DNA from: VXPW01 sp965115815
GTDB taxonomy: Bacteria; Pseudomonadota; Alphaproteobacteria; TMED109
Reading direction: 5' to 3'
NCBI GenBank assembly: GCA_965115815.1
Contig: OZ220465.1
Coordinates: forward strand, 4,216,001-4,280,000
Length of the DNA: 64,000 nucleotides
Position numbers and translations under genes: made by a program. Of this stretch, positions 24,786 through 34,663 are shown piece after piece (the first letter of the stretch is position 1; each line of letters starts with the position of its first letter). The notes below the pieces were generated by a model. It was not told where the DNA came from and did not search any database. It worked only from the letters and a program-made list of their open reading frames with translations.

Positions 24786-25447
24786 TGGTGGTTCTCGGAC
24801 TGACCGGTACCGTCGCCATGGGCAAGAGCACGACGGGCCGATTGTGCGCCGGTCTCGGCGTGCCGGTGTTCGATTCGGATGCCGTCGCGCGCCGCGCCAC
24901 CGAACCGGGAGGGGCGGCGGCAGCCGCCGTGCGGGCCGCCTTTCCGGAAGCTGCCGACGGGGAGGACCTCGACCGCGCGACCCTGGCCCGGCGGGTATTT
25001 TCCGATCGGGCGGCGCTGAATCGTCTCGAAGCGATCGTGCACCCGCTGGTGGCGGCGGCCCGGGATGCCTGGTTGCGTCGCTACGCCCGGGCGCGAACGG
25101 CCGTCGTCGTCCTCGATGTACCGCTGCTGTTCGAAACCGGTGGCGACGTCGGCTGCGATGCCGTGCTGGTGGTTTCTGCCCCGGCGTTCCTGCAGCGCCA
25201 GCGCGTGCTGCAGCGGCCCGCCATGGACGAGCGGCGGCTGCGCGGCATTCTCGCCCGCCAGATGCCAGCTGCGGAGCAACGGCGGCGGGCCGACGCCGTC
25301 ATTCCCACCGGCCAGGGCCGCCGTGCTACCTTGCGAATCCTTCGCCGGGTGCTGCGCCGGTACCGCCCGGGCACCGGCGCCCGCTTCCGGTCGTTTCGAC
25401 CGGGTTCCGCAGGAACGGACGGCGCATGCAGGAGATGGCGGAATTGA
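24785..25447 (+). CDS. coaE: Dephospho-CoA kinase
   Basis: A 220-residue P-loop kinase catalysing the final step of coenzyme A synthesis. VVLGLTGTVAMGKSTTGRLCAGLGVPVFDSDAVARR holds Walker A (GTVAMGKST) and the DxD substrate motif. VVVLDVPLLFETGG and VVSAPAFLQRQRVLQRPAMDERRLRGILARQM form the lid/CoA region; RRADAVIPTGQG is near the end. The alanine in VAMGKST is an unusual but tolerated variant of the common IGMGKST. The C-terminus is arginine-rich. It overlaps the following dnaQ start by 22 bp. Confidence 0.93.
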   Translation: MVVLGLTGTVAMGKSTTGRLCAGLGVPVFDSDAVARRATEPGGAAAAAVRAAFPEAADGEDLDRATLARRVFSDRAALNRLEAIVHPLVAAARDAWLRRYARARTAVVVLDVPLLFETGGDVGCDAVLVVSAPAFLQRQRVLQRPAMDERRLRGILARQMPAAEQRRRADAVIPTGQGRRATLRILRRVLRRYRPGTGARFRSFRPGSAGTDGACRRWRN

Positions 25448-26124
25448 CGGGCCGACTGCTGGCGGTGGATACCGAAACCACCGGCTTGCGTCCGGAGGAA
25501 GATCACCGGATCGTCGAAGTCGGATGTGTCGAGCTCCGGAATCACGTTCCGAGCGGACGCACTTGGCACACGTTCGTCAATCCGGAACGGTCCATTCCGG
25601 AGAAGGCCAGGCAGGTGCACGGCCTGTCGGAAGCGTTCCTGACCGACCAGCCGACCTTTTCCGAAATCGCCGCCCGCTTCCTGGAGTTCGTGGGCGATTC
25701 GCCGCTGCTCTTTCACAACGCTCCCTTCGATCTCGGGTTTCTCGATGCCGAACTGTCGCGGGCCGGGTATGCCGGCATCTCGTCGAACCGGGAGGTCTTC
25801 GACACCATGGTGCTGGCCGGCGGATTCGTCTCCCTAGACCATCTCTGCCGGCGCTACCGCATTGACCTTGCGGTGCGGCGCCACCGCCACGGCGCGCTGA
25901 TCGACGCCCAGCTGCTGGCCGAGGTCTATATCGAAATGACCGGAGGGCGGCAGGCGTCGTTCGAGCTCGAGCCGGCGGCGGACTCCGCGCGCCTGCCGGC
26001 GTCGACCCGGGGCAAGGCGGCCTGGCCGGAACGGCGGTACGCACCGTCCGCGCCGGAAGTGGAGGCGCATTCCGCGATGCTGGAAGGACTGTCAAACCCG
26101 ATCTGGAAACGGTATCTCGACTGA
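25426..26124 (+). CDS. dnaQ: DNA polymerase III epsilon subunit (3'-5' exonuclease)
   Basis: A 232-residue proofreading exonuclease. Exo I is LLAVDTETTGL, Exo II covers HGLSEAFL...LLFHNAPFDLGFLDAEL, and Exo III epsilon is HRHGALIDAQLLAEVYIEMTGG with the catalytic His and Asp. Between the DTMVLA segment and SLDHLCRRYRI the protein is several residues shorter than most homologues, which have a small loop there. ATG 25426 is chosen over 25435 because the AGGA at 25411 sits at better distance. It lies inside the coaE end, the common alphaproteobacterial order coaE-dnaQ. The secB usually next is missing. Confidence 0.93.
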   Translation: MQEMAELTGRLLAVDTETTGLRPEEDHRIVEVGCVELRNHVPSGRTWHTFVNPERSIPEKARQVHGLSEAFLTDQPTFSEIAARFLEFVGDSPLLFHNAPFDLGFLDAELSRAGYAGISSNREVFDTMVLAGGFVSLDHLCRRYRIDLAVRRHRHGALIDAQLLAEVYIEMTGGRQASFELEPAADSARLPASTRGKAAWPERRYAPSAPEVEAHSAMLEGLSNPIWKRYLD

Positions 26125-26242
26125 TCCGAACGCCGGGAAGATCCGGAGCGCCGGTCTGCCGCAGGCACGTCGGGGGCCCTGTGTTACAGTGTCGCCGGGT
26201 TCCTGCGCCGGACGGCCCGTTTCGAGGAATTGCCGCGCACCG

Positions 26243-26908
26243 ATGCAGTATTTCGACATTCTCCTGTTCGCGGTGATCGCGGGGTTCCTGCTGGTCCGTC
26301 TGCATCGGGTGCTGGGCCGTCGCACCGGTCACGAGAGTCCGCCCCCCGAGTCCGTTGCCGGCGCCGATTCGCCGGGTCGCGCGGAACCGTCGGCAGTCTC
26401 CGACGCGGAGGAAGAACGCGAGCGGGCGGAGGCTCCCGACCCGGGGCACGAGGAGCCGGGTTCGACGGCCGCCGGGCTGGCGGCCGTCCGGGCGGCCGAC
26501 CCGACGTTCGATCCGGAACGGTTTCTCGGCGGTGCCGGCCAGGCCTTCACGATGATCGTGACCGCCTTTGCCGAGGGAGAGCGCGAACCCTTGCGAGGCC
26601 TGCTGTCCGAAGCGGTGTTTCGCAGTTTCGAATCGTCGATGGCCGAACGGGAGCGGGACGGGCTGCAGGTCGAGATGCGGGACATCCGGGTGGCGCACGC
26701 GTCGATCGCGAATGCCGGAATGGAAGGTACGTCCGCGTGGATCCAGGTCGAGTTCGAGAGCGAGAAGATCGAGGTCGTGCGCGATTCGGGCGGCGCGGTC
26801 GTGGATGGAGACCCCGAGATCCCGGCCCGCGCCAACGACCTCTGGACGTTTTCCAGGAATGTCGGTTCGGCCGATCCGAACTGGACCCTCGTCCGCACGG
26901 GAGAATGA
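26243..26908 (+). CDS. Tim44/TimA-type membrane-associated protein
   Basis: A 221-residue protein. An N-terminal hydrophobic segment (QYFDILLFAVIAGFLLVRLHRVLGRRTG, about 2-24) anchors it. A Pro/Glu-rich linker follows to about residue 80. The C-terminal Tim44 domain reads DPERFLGGAGQAFTMIVTAFAEGEREPLRGLLSEAVFRSFESSM and DLWTFSRNVGSADPNWTLVRTGE. In Alphaproteobacteria this family lies between dnaQ/secB and mltA, as here. The role is unknown; homology is to the mitochondrial import motor adaptor. ATG 26243 begins directly at the anchor. The TGA overlaps the mltA start. Confidence 0.9.
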   Translation: MQYFDILLFAVIAGFLLVRLHRVLGRRTGHESPPPESVAGADSPGRAEPSAVSDAEEERERAEAPDPGHEEPGSTAAGLAAVRAADPTFDPERFLGGAGQAFTMIVTAFAEGEREPLRGLLSEAVFRSFESSMAERERDGLQVEMRDIRVAHASIANAGMEGTSAWIQVEFESEKIEVVRDSGGAVVDGDPEIPARANDLWTFSRNVGSADPNWTLVRTGE

Positions 26909-28128
26909 GGGTTCCGGACCGGCCGGGATTCGGTCGGAACCGGTTCGGACCAAGGGGGCTCGCCCTGCTGCTTGTGGCGGCGGGGTGCACGTCGGCCCCG
27001 ATCCGCGATTCGGGCCTGCGGGAGCCGGTGGAGGCGATCTCCTTCGCGGATCTTCCCGGGTGGCGGGCCGACCGTCATGCCGAGGCCGTACCGGCGCTCG
27101 CCGGCAGCTGCCGCCGACTCGCGACGCTCCCGCCCGGCCGGGAGCTCGGCCGGAGGGGCTTGGCTGGTCCGGTGCGGCACATGCAGGAGATCTGTACCCG
27201 TCTTGAGACGGCTTCGGTCACGGGGCCGGAAGCGGCCCGCCGGTTCTTCGAGGCATGGTTCGTTCCGGTATCCCTGTCGCATCCGCCCTCCGCGGACGGA
27301 TGGTTCACGGGGTATTTCGAACCGGAAGTGGACGGTCGGCGCTTGCCGGTCGCAGGCGGCGAACCCCTGTACCGGCGGCCGCCCGAACTGGTGGACCTCG
27401 ATCTCGGAGCGTTCCGTCCGGAACTCGGCGGCCTCCGGCTGGCGGGGCAGGTCCGGGACGGACAACTGGTACCGATGCCGGATCGAGCCGCGATCCAGGC
27501 GGGCGCCTTCGCCGGCCGGAACTTGGAGCTGGTCTGGATTCTCGATCCGGTGGAGGCGTTCTTCCTGCATGTGCAGGGATCCGGCCGGGTCCGGTTCGCG
27601 GACGGTTCCGTCCTGCATGTCGGCTACGCGGGTTCCAACGGCCACCCGTACTACGCCATCGGCCGGACGCTGCAGCGTCGCGGCGCGATCGCGTCGGAGA
27701 ACCTGTCGATGCAGTCCATTGCCGCGTGGCTGCGGGCCCACCCGGAAGAGATGCGGGCGCTGATGGCGGAGAACCCTTCGTACGTGTTCTTCGAGGAACG
27801 GCCTCCCTCGGCGCCGCTGGGTGCGGCCGGCGTGCCGCTCACGCCGCGCCGTTCGATTGCGGTGGATCCGGCCTACGTCCCCTTCCACCTTCCGGTCTGG
27901 GTGGCAACCGACGTGCCGGTTCCCGGCGGGGGAGAGGTTGCGGTCGAACGCCTCATGATGGCGCAGGACACCGGCTCCGCCATTCGCGGGCCGGCCCGCG
28001 GAGACCTGTTTTTCGGGCCCGGAGCCGAGGCCCGGGAACAGGCGGGGCGGATGCGGGCGTCGGGGCGCCTCTGGATCCTGGTGCCGCGCCGGCATGCGGA
28101 GGGACGGGCACCGGCAGATCATCACTAG
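26905..28128 (+). CDS. mltA: Membrane-bound lytic murein transglycosylase A, lipoprotein
   Basis: A 407-residue peptidoglycan-cleaving enzyme that makes 1,6-anhydromuropeptides in the periplasm. The N-terminus has a signal with lipobox VAAGC (Cys28). MltA domain: GWFTGYFEPEVDGRR, PLYRRPPELVDLDLG and LDPVEAFFLHVQGSGRVRFADG. The 3D domain follows: RSIAVDPAYVPFHLPVWV and LMMAQDTGSAIRGPARGDLFFGPG, including the catalytic aspartate region. The ATG overlaps the Tim44 stop (ATGA). The smr-domain gene that normally follows in this cluster is absent. Confidence 0.94.
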   Translation: MRVPDRPGFGRNRFGPRGLALLLVAAGCTSAPIRDSGLREPVEAISFADLPGWRADRHAEAVPALAGSCRRLATLPPGRELGRRGLAGPVRHMQEICTRLETASVTGPEAARRFFEAWFVPVSLSHPPSADGWFTGYFEPEVDGRRLPVAGGEPLYRRPPELVDLDLGAFRPELGGLRLAGQVRDGQLVPMPDRAAIQAGAFAGRNLELVWILDPVEAFFLHVQGSGRVRFADGSVLHVGYAGSNGHPYYAIGRTLQRRGAIASENLSMQSIAAWLRAHPEEMRALMAENPSYVFFEERPPSAPLGAAGVPLTPRRSIAVDPAYVPFHLPVWVATDVPVPGGGEVAVERLMMAQDTGSAIRGPARGDLFFGPGAEAREQAGRMRASGRLWILVPRRHAEGRAPADHH

Positions 28129-28526
28129 CCCGTGCCCGCTCAAGGCCGTGTCGCCGCCCAAGCGTCAGGATCCTGCCGGCGCCTTCCCCGCCGTCGATCG
28201 CGTCGTCGCGGTTTCCGGAATCCTTCCGGGCAGGGGCAGACAGGGGCGCAGGCAGTTCGGCGGGATCGAGCGAAACTTGCGGATTCCGCACCGGCGCGGG
28301 CCGGGCAATCCGGTGAGCACGGCGACGACGAGGTTGACGGGGCCCGCCCGCGTGCGAAGCCGTGGCCGGTGGTGGGGGCTGAATCGGGGTCGCGCGCATC
28401 CACGCCAAGGCCCGCACAGGGCTCGGCATGCATCTGCAACGTCCCCGGTACCGACCCACGGATTTTCGGAAGATGTCGTTGCGGACAGAAGGCCACAGGA
28501 ACATCCCTTTGGACGTTCGGTACAAA
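28129..28526. other. Intergenic stretch, nothing recognised
   Basis: 398 bases between mltA and the toxin-antitoxin pair. No frame shows family motifs, and the smr gene expected after mltA is not detectable even as a remnant. The final part is somewhat richer in A/T and may hold the promoter for the following pair, but I see no convincing boxes. Confidence 0.5.
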
Positions 28527-28811
28527 ATGGGCTCCATGTCCGTTGGATCGGCCCTACGCAGCTATGCCCGGCACGGCTCGGTCAGTCACGGTCGGCTGAC
28601 GCCGGAGCGCCTCGCGGCCATTCTGCGCGGGGCCGCGCCGGAGGGCCCGGAGATCGCGCGGGTACGGCAGGCCCTGCTGGAGACATCGGCAACGGGTCTT
28701 GCGCTGCTTGCGGCCGATGTGGGTCTTACCGCGGCGGCGGTCGAACGGCGGCTGATCGAACTCTTCGGCCTCGACGTCGCCGCCCTCGACCGGATGCAAC
28801 GAGGTGTCTGA
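28527..28811 (+). CDS. Small protein upstream of AbiEii-like toxin; putative antitoxin
   Basis: A 94-residue acidic/hydrophobic protein: SALRSYARHGSVSHGRLTPERLAAILRG, then PEIARVRQALLETSATGLALLAADVGL, then VERRLIELFGLDVAALDRM. It is predicted mostly helical, without transmembrane segments. I do not recognise a named family. Its stop overlaps the GTG of the nucleotidyltransferase gene by 8 bases (GTGTCTGA), the usual tight coupling of antitoxin and toxin, so an antitoxin role is inferred from position. ATG 28527 or 28536 could be the start. Confidence 0.55.
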   Translation: MGSMSVGSALRSYARHGSVSHGRLTPERLAAILRGAAPEGPEIARVRQALLETSATGLALLAADVGLTAAAVERRLIELFGLDVAALDRMQRGV

Positions 28812-29454
28812 GGATTCCGCGCCCTGGGCCGGTTGGATGGCAGACGCCGTCGGCATTCTCGACCGCGCCGGCCTTGCCCGCGATGACTGGCGCTGGGGAG
28901 GCGGAACCGTTCTGGCCCTGCGTCATGGACACCGCATCAGTCATGACATCGACGTTTTCCTCGAAGACGTCCAGCTTCTCGGCCTGCTCAGCCCCAAGTT
29001 GAACGACTGGCAGGTTCCCTTCCGGGAAACGGCCAATGTCGTCCGCCTCGAATATGGAGCCCACGAAGTCGATTTCGTCGTATCCATGCAGGTATTGCCG
29101 GATACCGTCGAGGACGAACGCCGGGCTGTGCCCGGTGTGGCGGGTACGGTGCGGGTCATGCCGGATGAAGAGATCATCGCGCGCAAACTTCACCACAGGG
29201 CGGCCGGACTTGCCGCTCGCGACCTCTACGATTTCGCGGTCGTGTCTCGCGGTGCGCCTCGGTTGTTCGAGACGCCGGACTTTCTGAGCATTCTGCGTAT
29301 CCACGGCGCCACGCTTCGCTACGCGCTGGACCGCAAGGGTCTGCCGGACGACTGTTCTGCCATCGAAACCGGTGGTTATCCGGAGGCTCCATCCTTCGAG
29401 ACGGCGGTGGAGGCGCTGCAGACCTACCTCGACCTTGCGACCGGTGGCGGTTAG
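28804..29454 (+). CDS. AbiEii/AbiGii-family nucleotidyltransferase toxin
   Basis: A 216-residue protein of the AbiEii nucleotidyltransferase superfamily. WGGGTVLALRHGHRISHDIDVFLED (about 32-56) is the G-G/S...DxD catalytic motif. Later blocks are VDFVVSMQVLPD, VRVMPDEEIIARKLHHRAAGLAARDLYDFAVV and the C-terminal helical half. Members transfer nucleotides to tRNA or other targets and act as toxins or abortive-infection effectors. The lysine in EEIIARKL and RDLYD are typical. GTG start at 28804. It is encoded in a non-conserved slot between mltA and mobile DNA, suggesting horizontal gain. Confidence 0.82.
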   Translation: MSEDSAPWAGWMADAVGILDRAGLARDDWRWGGGTVLALRHGHRISHDIDVFLEDVQLLGLLSPKLNDWQVPFRETANVVRLEYGAHEVDFVVSMQVLPDTVEDERRAVPGVAGTVRVMPDEEIIARKLHHRAAGLAARDLYDFAVVSRGAPRLFETPDFLSILRIHGATLRYALDRKGLPDDCSAIETGGYPEAPSFETAVEALQTYLDLATGGG

Positions 29455-30275
29455 CCTCGATTCCCAACGGCCACAATTGAGGTGAATCTGGCGGCAGCCG
29501 CGGACCGCCGGATGGATTCGGCATCGTTCGGTGGGCGGCGAAGAAGGTTTCGTCGTTCACCGTACCTCCGGAATCCCTCGCTGAATCGGCCTGCACGGTC
29601 CTGTGAGAGGTTCCGGCGGCCCGAGATCACGGTGGATTCTGCCCCGGCTTCCAGCCACTTCGGTTCTGCTCCCCCGAGAACGCTGATCCTGCGTTCGAGA
29701 ACAGAATGTTCCTGCATGCATCGCTGTCGTTCGCGGCATCATCGATCAGCGTCGGCTGCGAGCGAGGGAACAGTGTCGCTTGGCCCATTGGTTGGAGAGG
29801 GACGGCGCTCACGGGTGATGGGCAGGGTGCGCCCCCAAGGTGTCGCCATCTCCATCGGTGCGGCTGGAGCGCAGGGCCGGCACGCCAGAATGGGTGAGTT
29901 CGGTGTCGGAACCGCGGCCGGCGCTTCCGGGTCATGGCCCTGGTCCCGGCGTCGAGACCGCAGGCGGCACTCTCGACGGTGTAGGGCCGTGCAGCGTGCA
30001 GCCCAGAGGCAGTTCTCCCGGATTCGACCGATGCAGTGGCGGGTACGGGGTCGGGAGAGGCCGTCGTGCAGCTGCTGCAGGTCGGTCTCGAACCTTCGGG
30101 CGGATCGACAAGGATCGCGGATTCCCTCTTGGTTTCGACTTTCGACCGGCATGCGAGGAAGATTTCGCCGGTGACCGGATCGACGCTCCGGCACGGCTGC
30201 ACCTTCCGGCTTGATCGGCACTGAATCTCGTGAACCCACGGGTTATGGTTGGAGGTCGGGTAGGCGAGGTTCGTA
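29455..30275. other. Intergenic stretch before ISNCY copy A
   Basis: 821 bases without a supportable gene. A minus-strand frame contains SVDPVTGEIFLACRSKVETKRESAILVDPP, which looks less random than its surroundings and could be a decayed gene, but it has no recognisable family and no proper start. No inverted repeats of note. Confidence 0.4.
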
Positions 30276-30620
30276 CAACTCGTGCCCGCCCGAAAATGCC
30301 CCTTTCGGATGGTCTGCCGGCGCAATTGCGGGTTGGGACCCTCCCTCGGTGCCCCGTCCGCTCGGTTTCCGGGGGGATTTCTGCCGATGGGCAGCGGCAT
30401 CCGGGCTTGTCCCGCCGCGAATCCGGCGGCCGGGGCGAGCGGCTCCGTTCCCGCCTCCGGCGGGCTTCGCAGATGGGGTGGAAGGAAGCCGCCGTCAGGC
30501 GGCGCGTCTTCGTCGTCGTTGGGCCCGGGCCCGGGCCTGCCGGTGCAGCAGCAGCCCGATTCGGTGGACGTTGAAGGCGGTCACGGACCGTGCCACCATC
30601 CGGGCAAACCCGTCTGCCCC

Positions 30621-32155
<1,535 letters not shown>

Positions 32156-32373
32156 TCTCCCGAAGATTCCCGAATCCCGCGCGATTTTCCGGCCCCAGCG
32201 GCCGATTCCCGCCCCACAGAGGGATTCTTCACCCCTTCAATAGCACACTTCCATCACTGGAGTCAACTGGTTGTACTTTTTCGGGCGGGCACCAACTCGG
32301 ATTCCGGCGAGTTCCAGCCCGGACCGATCCGGAAATCCTGCCGACCTGCAACCGTCAGCTCAACGCGGGTGGA

Positions 32374-33255
32374 CTATTGGTGGCTGGTCGTACCGGTTCG
32401 CGATGCCGCTCCCCGGTGCCCCTTGGCGGAGACCTGAACCCTGAGAACTGCGCGGTCGCTCACGTCGACAGGGATCAGTTCCAGTCCGTTGTGTTCGAAT
32501 CGCTGCCCCTCATCGGGAAATTGTCCGGCCACGGCCAGTACCAATCCGCCCAGACTCTCCACGTCCTGGAAGCGCCCCGATCGGAGGTGGACCCCCAACT
32601 GCCGTTCCAGTGACTCGAGCGGATACCGTCCGTCGACCTCATAGATTCCGTTTTCGGTTTCCGCGAATTCGGGTGGAGGCGTCTGATCGTGCTCGTCCTC
32701 GATATCGCCGACGATTTCCTCCAGCAGGTTTTCGATGGTGACCAAGCCGTCGGTGCCGCCGTGCTCGTCGGCCACGATCGCGATATGACAACGCTCGCTC
32801 TGCATCTGGCCGAGAAGGTCGGTGACCGGGGTCGAGGGTGCGACCACGAGAATCGGCCGCATGATCTCGGAAATCCGGAATCCGTCGCTCTTGCCCCACC
32901 AGGACAGCAGGTCCTTCATGTGAATCATGCCGATGATGTCGTCGAGATCCCGACCGAAGACCGGCAGGCGGGAATGGCCGGCCCGACTCCCGGTGTCGAT
33001 CAGTTGCTGGATCGTGGCCGTGGCCGGCACGGCGACGATTTCGCTTCGGGTGACCATGACCTTTTCGACATCGATGGTGTCGAGACGCAGTAGTTGCCGG
33101 AGGATGCCCGCTTGTTTGGGAGTCAGATCGTGGAACTGGCCCACCGTCTTCACGGTATGCCGGATGCGGCCGTCGCGCCCCGTCGGCCGCCGGAGCATCT
33201 TCCAGTAGCGCTCGGCGAGGAATTTCCCGATTCCGGCTCGGGCGGATTCAGTCAC
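32374..33255 (-). CDS. corC: CorC/HlyC-type CBS-domain protein
   Basis: A 293-residue cytosolic protein with two CBS domains (about 70-185; VEKVMVTRSEIVAVPATATIQQLID, SRLPVFGRDLDDIIGMIHMKDLL, CHIAIVADEHGGTDGLVTIENLLEEIVGDIEDEHD). A C-terminal CorC_HlyC domain follows (GIYEVDGRYPLESLERQLGV, SLGGLVLAVAGQFPDEGQRFEHNGLELIPVDVSDR). It is linked to magnesium/cobalt efflux and membrane homeostasis. The GTG at 33255 overlaps the ybeY stop (GTGA). The lnt gene that normally follows is missing; an ISNCY element lies 81 bp downstream. Confidence 0.92.
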   Translation of the reverse strand: MTESARAGIGKFLAERYWKMLRRPTGRDGRIRHTVKTVGQFHDLTPKQAGILRQLLRLDTIDVEKVMVTRSEIVAVPATATIQQLIDTGSRAGHSRLPVFGRDLDDIIGMIHMKDLLSWWGKSDGFRISEIMRPILVVAPSTPVTDLLGQMQSERCHIAIVADEHGGTDGLVTIENLLEEIVGDIEDEHDQTPPPEFAETENGIYEVDGRYPLESLERQLGVHLRSGRFQDVESLGGLVLAVAGQFPDEGQRFEHNGLELIPVDVSDRAVLRVQVSAKGHRGAASRTGTTSHQ

Positions 33256-33725
33256 GGTGCGCCGACGCCCCGAAGTCGATACGGGTCAGCGATCCCGAAG
33301 GCGGCCAGCACGGCGCGTTCCCGAGCTTCCATGCTCTTGGAGGAAGGGTCCGTGTCATGTCGAAATCCCACCAAGTGCAGCATGCCATGGACGGTGAGAT
33401 GTGCAAGGTGATGGGCCAACGGGAGGCCGCGCTCCCGAGCTTCCCGCTCGGTCGTCTCGAAGCCGATGGCTACATCTCCGAGTTCCGGGTCGGCGGCAGC
33501 GGGCGAGACGGTGTCTTCCTGCGGAAAGGAAAGGACATTCGTGGGCTGATCGCGATTCCGCCAGCGCCGGTTCAGGGCCCGCATCTCGGCATCTCCGGTC
33601 AGGCGAAGGTTGGCGCGCTCGGATCCGTGCCCGCGCACGGCGAGGGCCGCGCAGGCGCGGGCCAGCGCGGCCAGATCCGGGTCGTCCCAGCGGCGATCCG
33701 CGACCTGCAGCGCGATCCGGTTCAT
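33252..33725 (-). CDS. ybeY: Endoribonuclease YbeY
   Basis: A 157-residue metal-dependent endoribonuclease of 16S rRNA maturation and ribosome quality control. LRLTGDAEMRALNRRWRNRDQPTNVLSFPQED and ELGDVAIGFETTEREARERG precede the zinc motif LAHLTVHGMLHLVGFRHD. The common motif is HGxLHLxGYDH; here GYDH is GFRHD, so the third ligand is shifted by one residue, an oddity worth noting. The end MEARERAVLAAFGIADPY is typical. ATGA overlap with phoH upstream and GTGA with corC downstream. Confidence 0.93.
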   Translation of the reverse strand: MNRIALQVADRRWDDPDLAALARACAALAVRGHGSERANLRLTGDAEMRALNRRWRNRDQPTNVLSFPQEDTVSPAAADPELGDVAIGFETTEREARERGLPLAHHLAHLTVHGMLHLVGFRHDTDPSSKSMEARERAVLAAFGIADPYRLRGVGAP

Positions 33726-34663
33726 GTCCCGGTCGGCGCGCTGCGCTCGTACGCACGCACGATTCGGGATACCAGGGGCGGGCGGATCACGTCCCGGTCG
33801 CTGAATCGCACCTGGGCGACCTCTTCGAGGTCCGCGGTGATCTGCAGGGCTTCGGCCAGGCCCGACCGGCGACCGGGCGGGAGATCGATCTGGGAAAGGT
33901 CTCCGGTCACCGCCATTCTCGCTCCTTCACCCAGTCGCGTGAGAAACATCTTCATCTGGATGGTCGTGGCGTTCTGGGCCTCGTCGAGAATGATGAAGGC
34001 GTTCGAAAGCGTGCGTCCGCGCATGAACGCGAGCGGGGCGATTTCGATGACGCCCTTTTCCATGCGACGGGCCAGCCAGTCTCGGTGCAGCATGTCTCCC
34101 AGAGCGTCGTGGAGCGGACGGAGATAGGGGTCGATCTTTTCGCGCAGGTCGCCCGGAAGGAAGCCGAGACTCTCGCCCGCCTCGACGGCGGGACGCGACA
34201 GCACGATCCGTTCGATCGCGCCGTTTCGGAGTTCGGCCGCCGCCACCGCCACCGCCAGGTAGGTCTTGCCGGTGCCGGCCGCTCCGACTCCGAACGTGAG
34301 CGGTTGGGTTCGGAGGGCCCGAATGTAGTCGATCTGGTGCGCCGTCCGAGGAAAGATGCTGCGTTTGGCGGTCTTGATGACCTCGCCGGTGCGCGAAGGT
34401 TGGCCAGACATGCGGAACGCGGCTTCGATTTCCGGGCGGCCCACCTGTTGGCCGGATTCCAGCAGGCGGTAGAGGTCCGTGAACATGTCCCGGGCGCGCC
34501 CCGCTTCGGGTCCGGTGATCGACAGGGTGTTGCCCCGGCTTGAGACCGTAACGTCGAGCATGCGCTCGACTTGGTGCAGATTGTCGTCGCGCTCGCCGAA
34601 GAGCTCGGAGAGGAGCGTGTTGTCCCGGAACGAGACCTCGACGGCGCGTTCGGATCGGGTCAT
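33722..34663 (-). CDS. phoH: PhoH family ATPase (PhoH-like, YbeZ)
   Basis: A 313-residue P-loop ATPase that partners YbeY in RNA metabolism. The N-terminus is KH-like (NTLLSELFGERDDNLHQVERML). Walker A is FGVGAAGTGKTYLAVA, Walker B is AFIILDEAQNATTIQMKMFLTRLG, and SRPAVEAGESLGFLPGDLREKIDPYLRPLHDAL and MAVTGDLSQIDLPPGRRSGLAEA are diagnostic. The ATG at 34663 overlaps the miaB stop (ATGA) and fits homologue starts. The order miaB-phoH-ybeY-corC on one strand is the standard alphaproteobacterial cluster. Confidence 0.95.
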   Translation of the reverse strand: MTRSERAVEVSFRDNTLLSELFGERDDNLHQVERMLDVTVSSRGNTLSITGPEAGRARDMFTDLYRLLESGQQVGRPEIEAAFRMSGQPSRTGEVIKTAKRSIFPRTAHQIDYIRALRTQPLTFGVGAAGTGKTYLAVAVAAAELRNGAIERIVLSRPAVEAGESLGFLPGDLREKIDPYLRPLHDALGDMLHRDWLARRMEKGVIEIAPLAFMRGRTLSNAFIILDEAQNATTIQMKMFLTRLGEGARMAVTGDLSQIDLPPGRRSGLAEALQITADLEEVAQVRFSDRDVIRPPLVSRIVRAYERSAPTGT

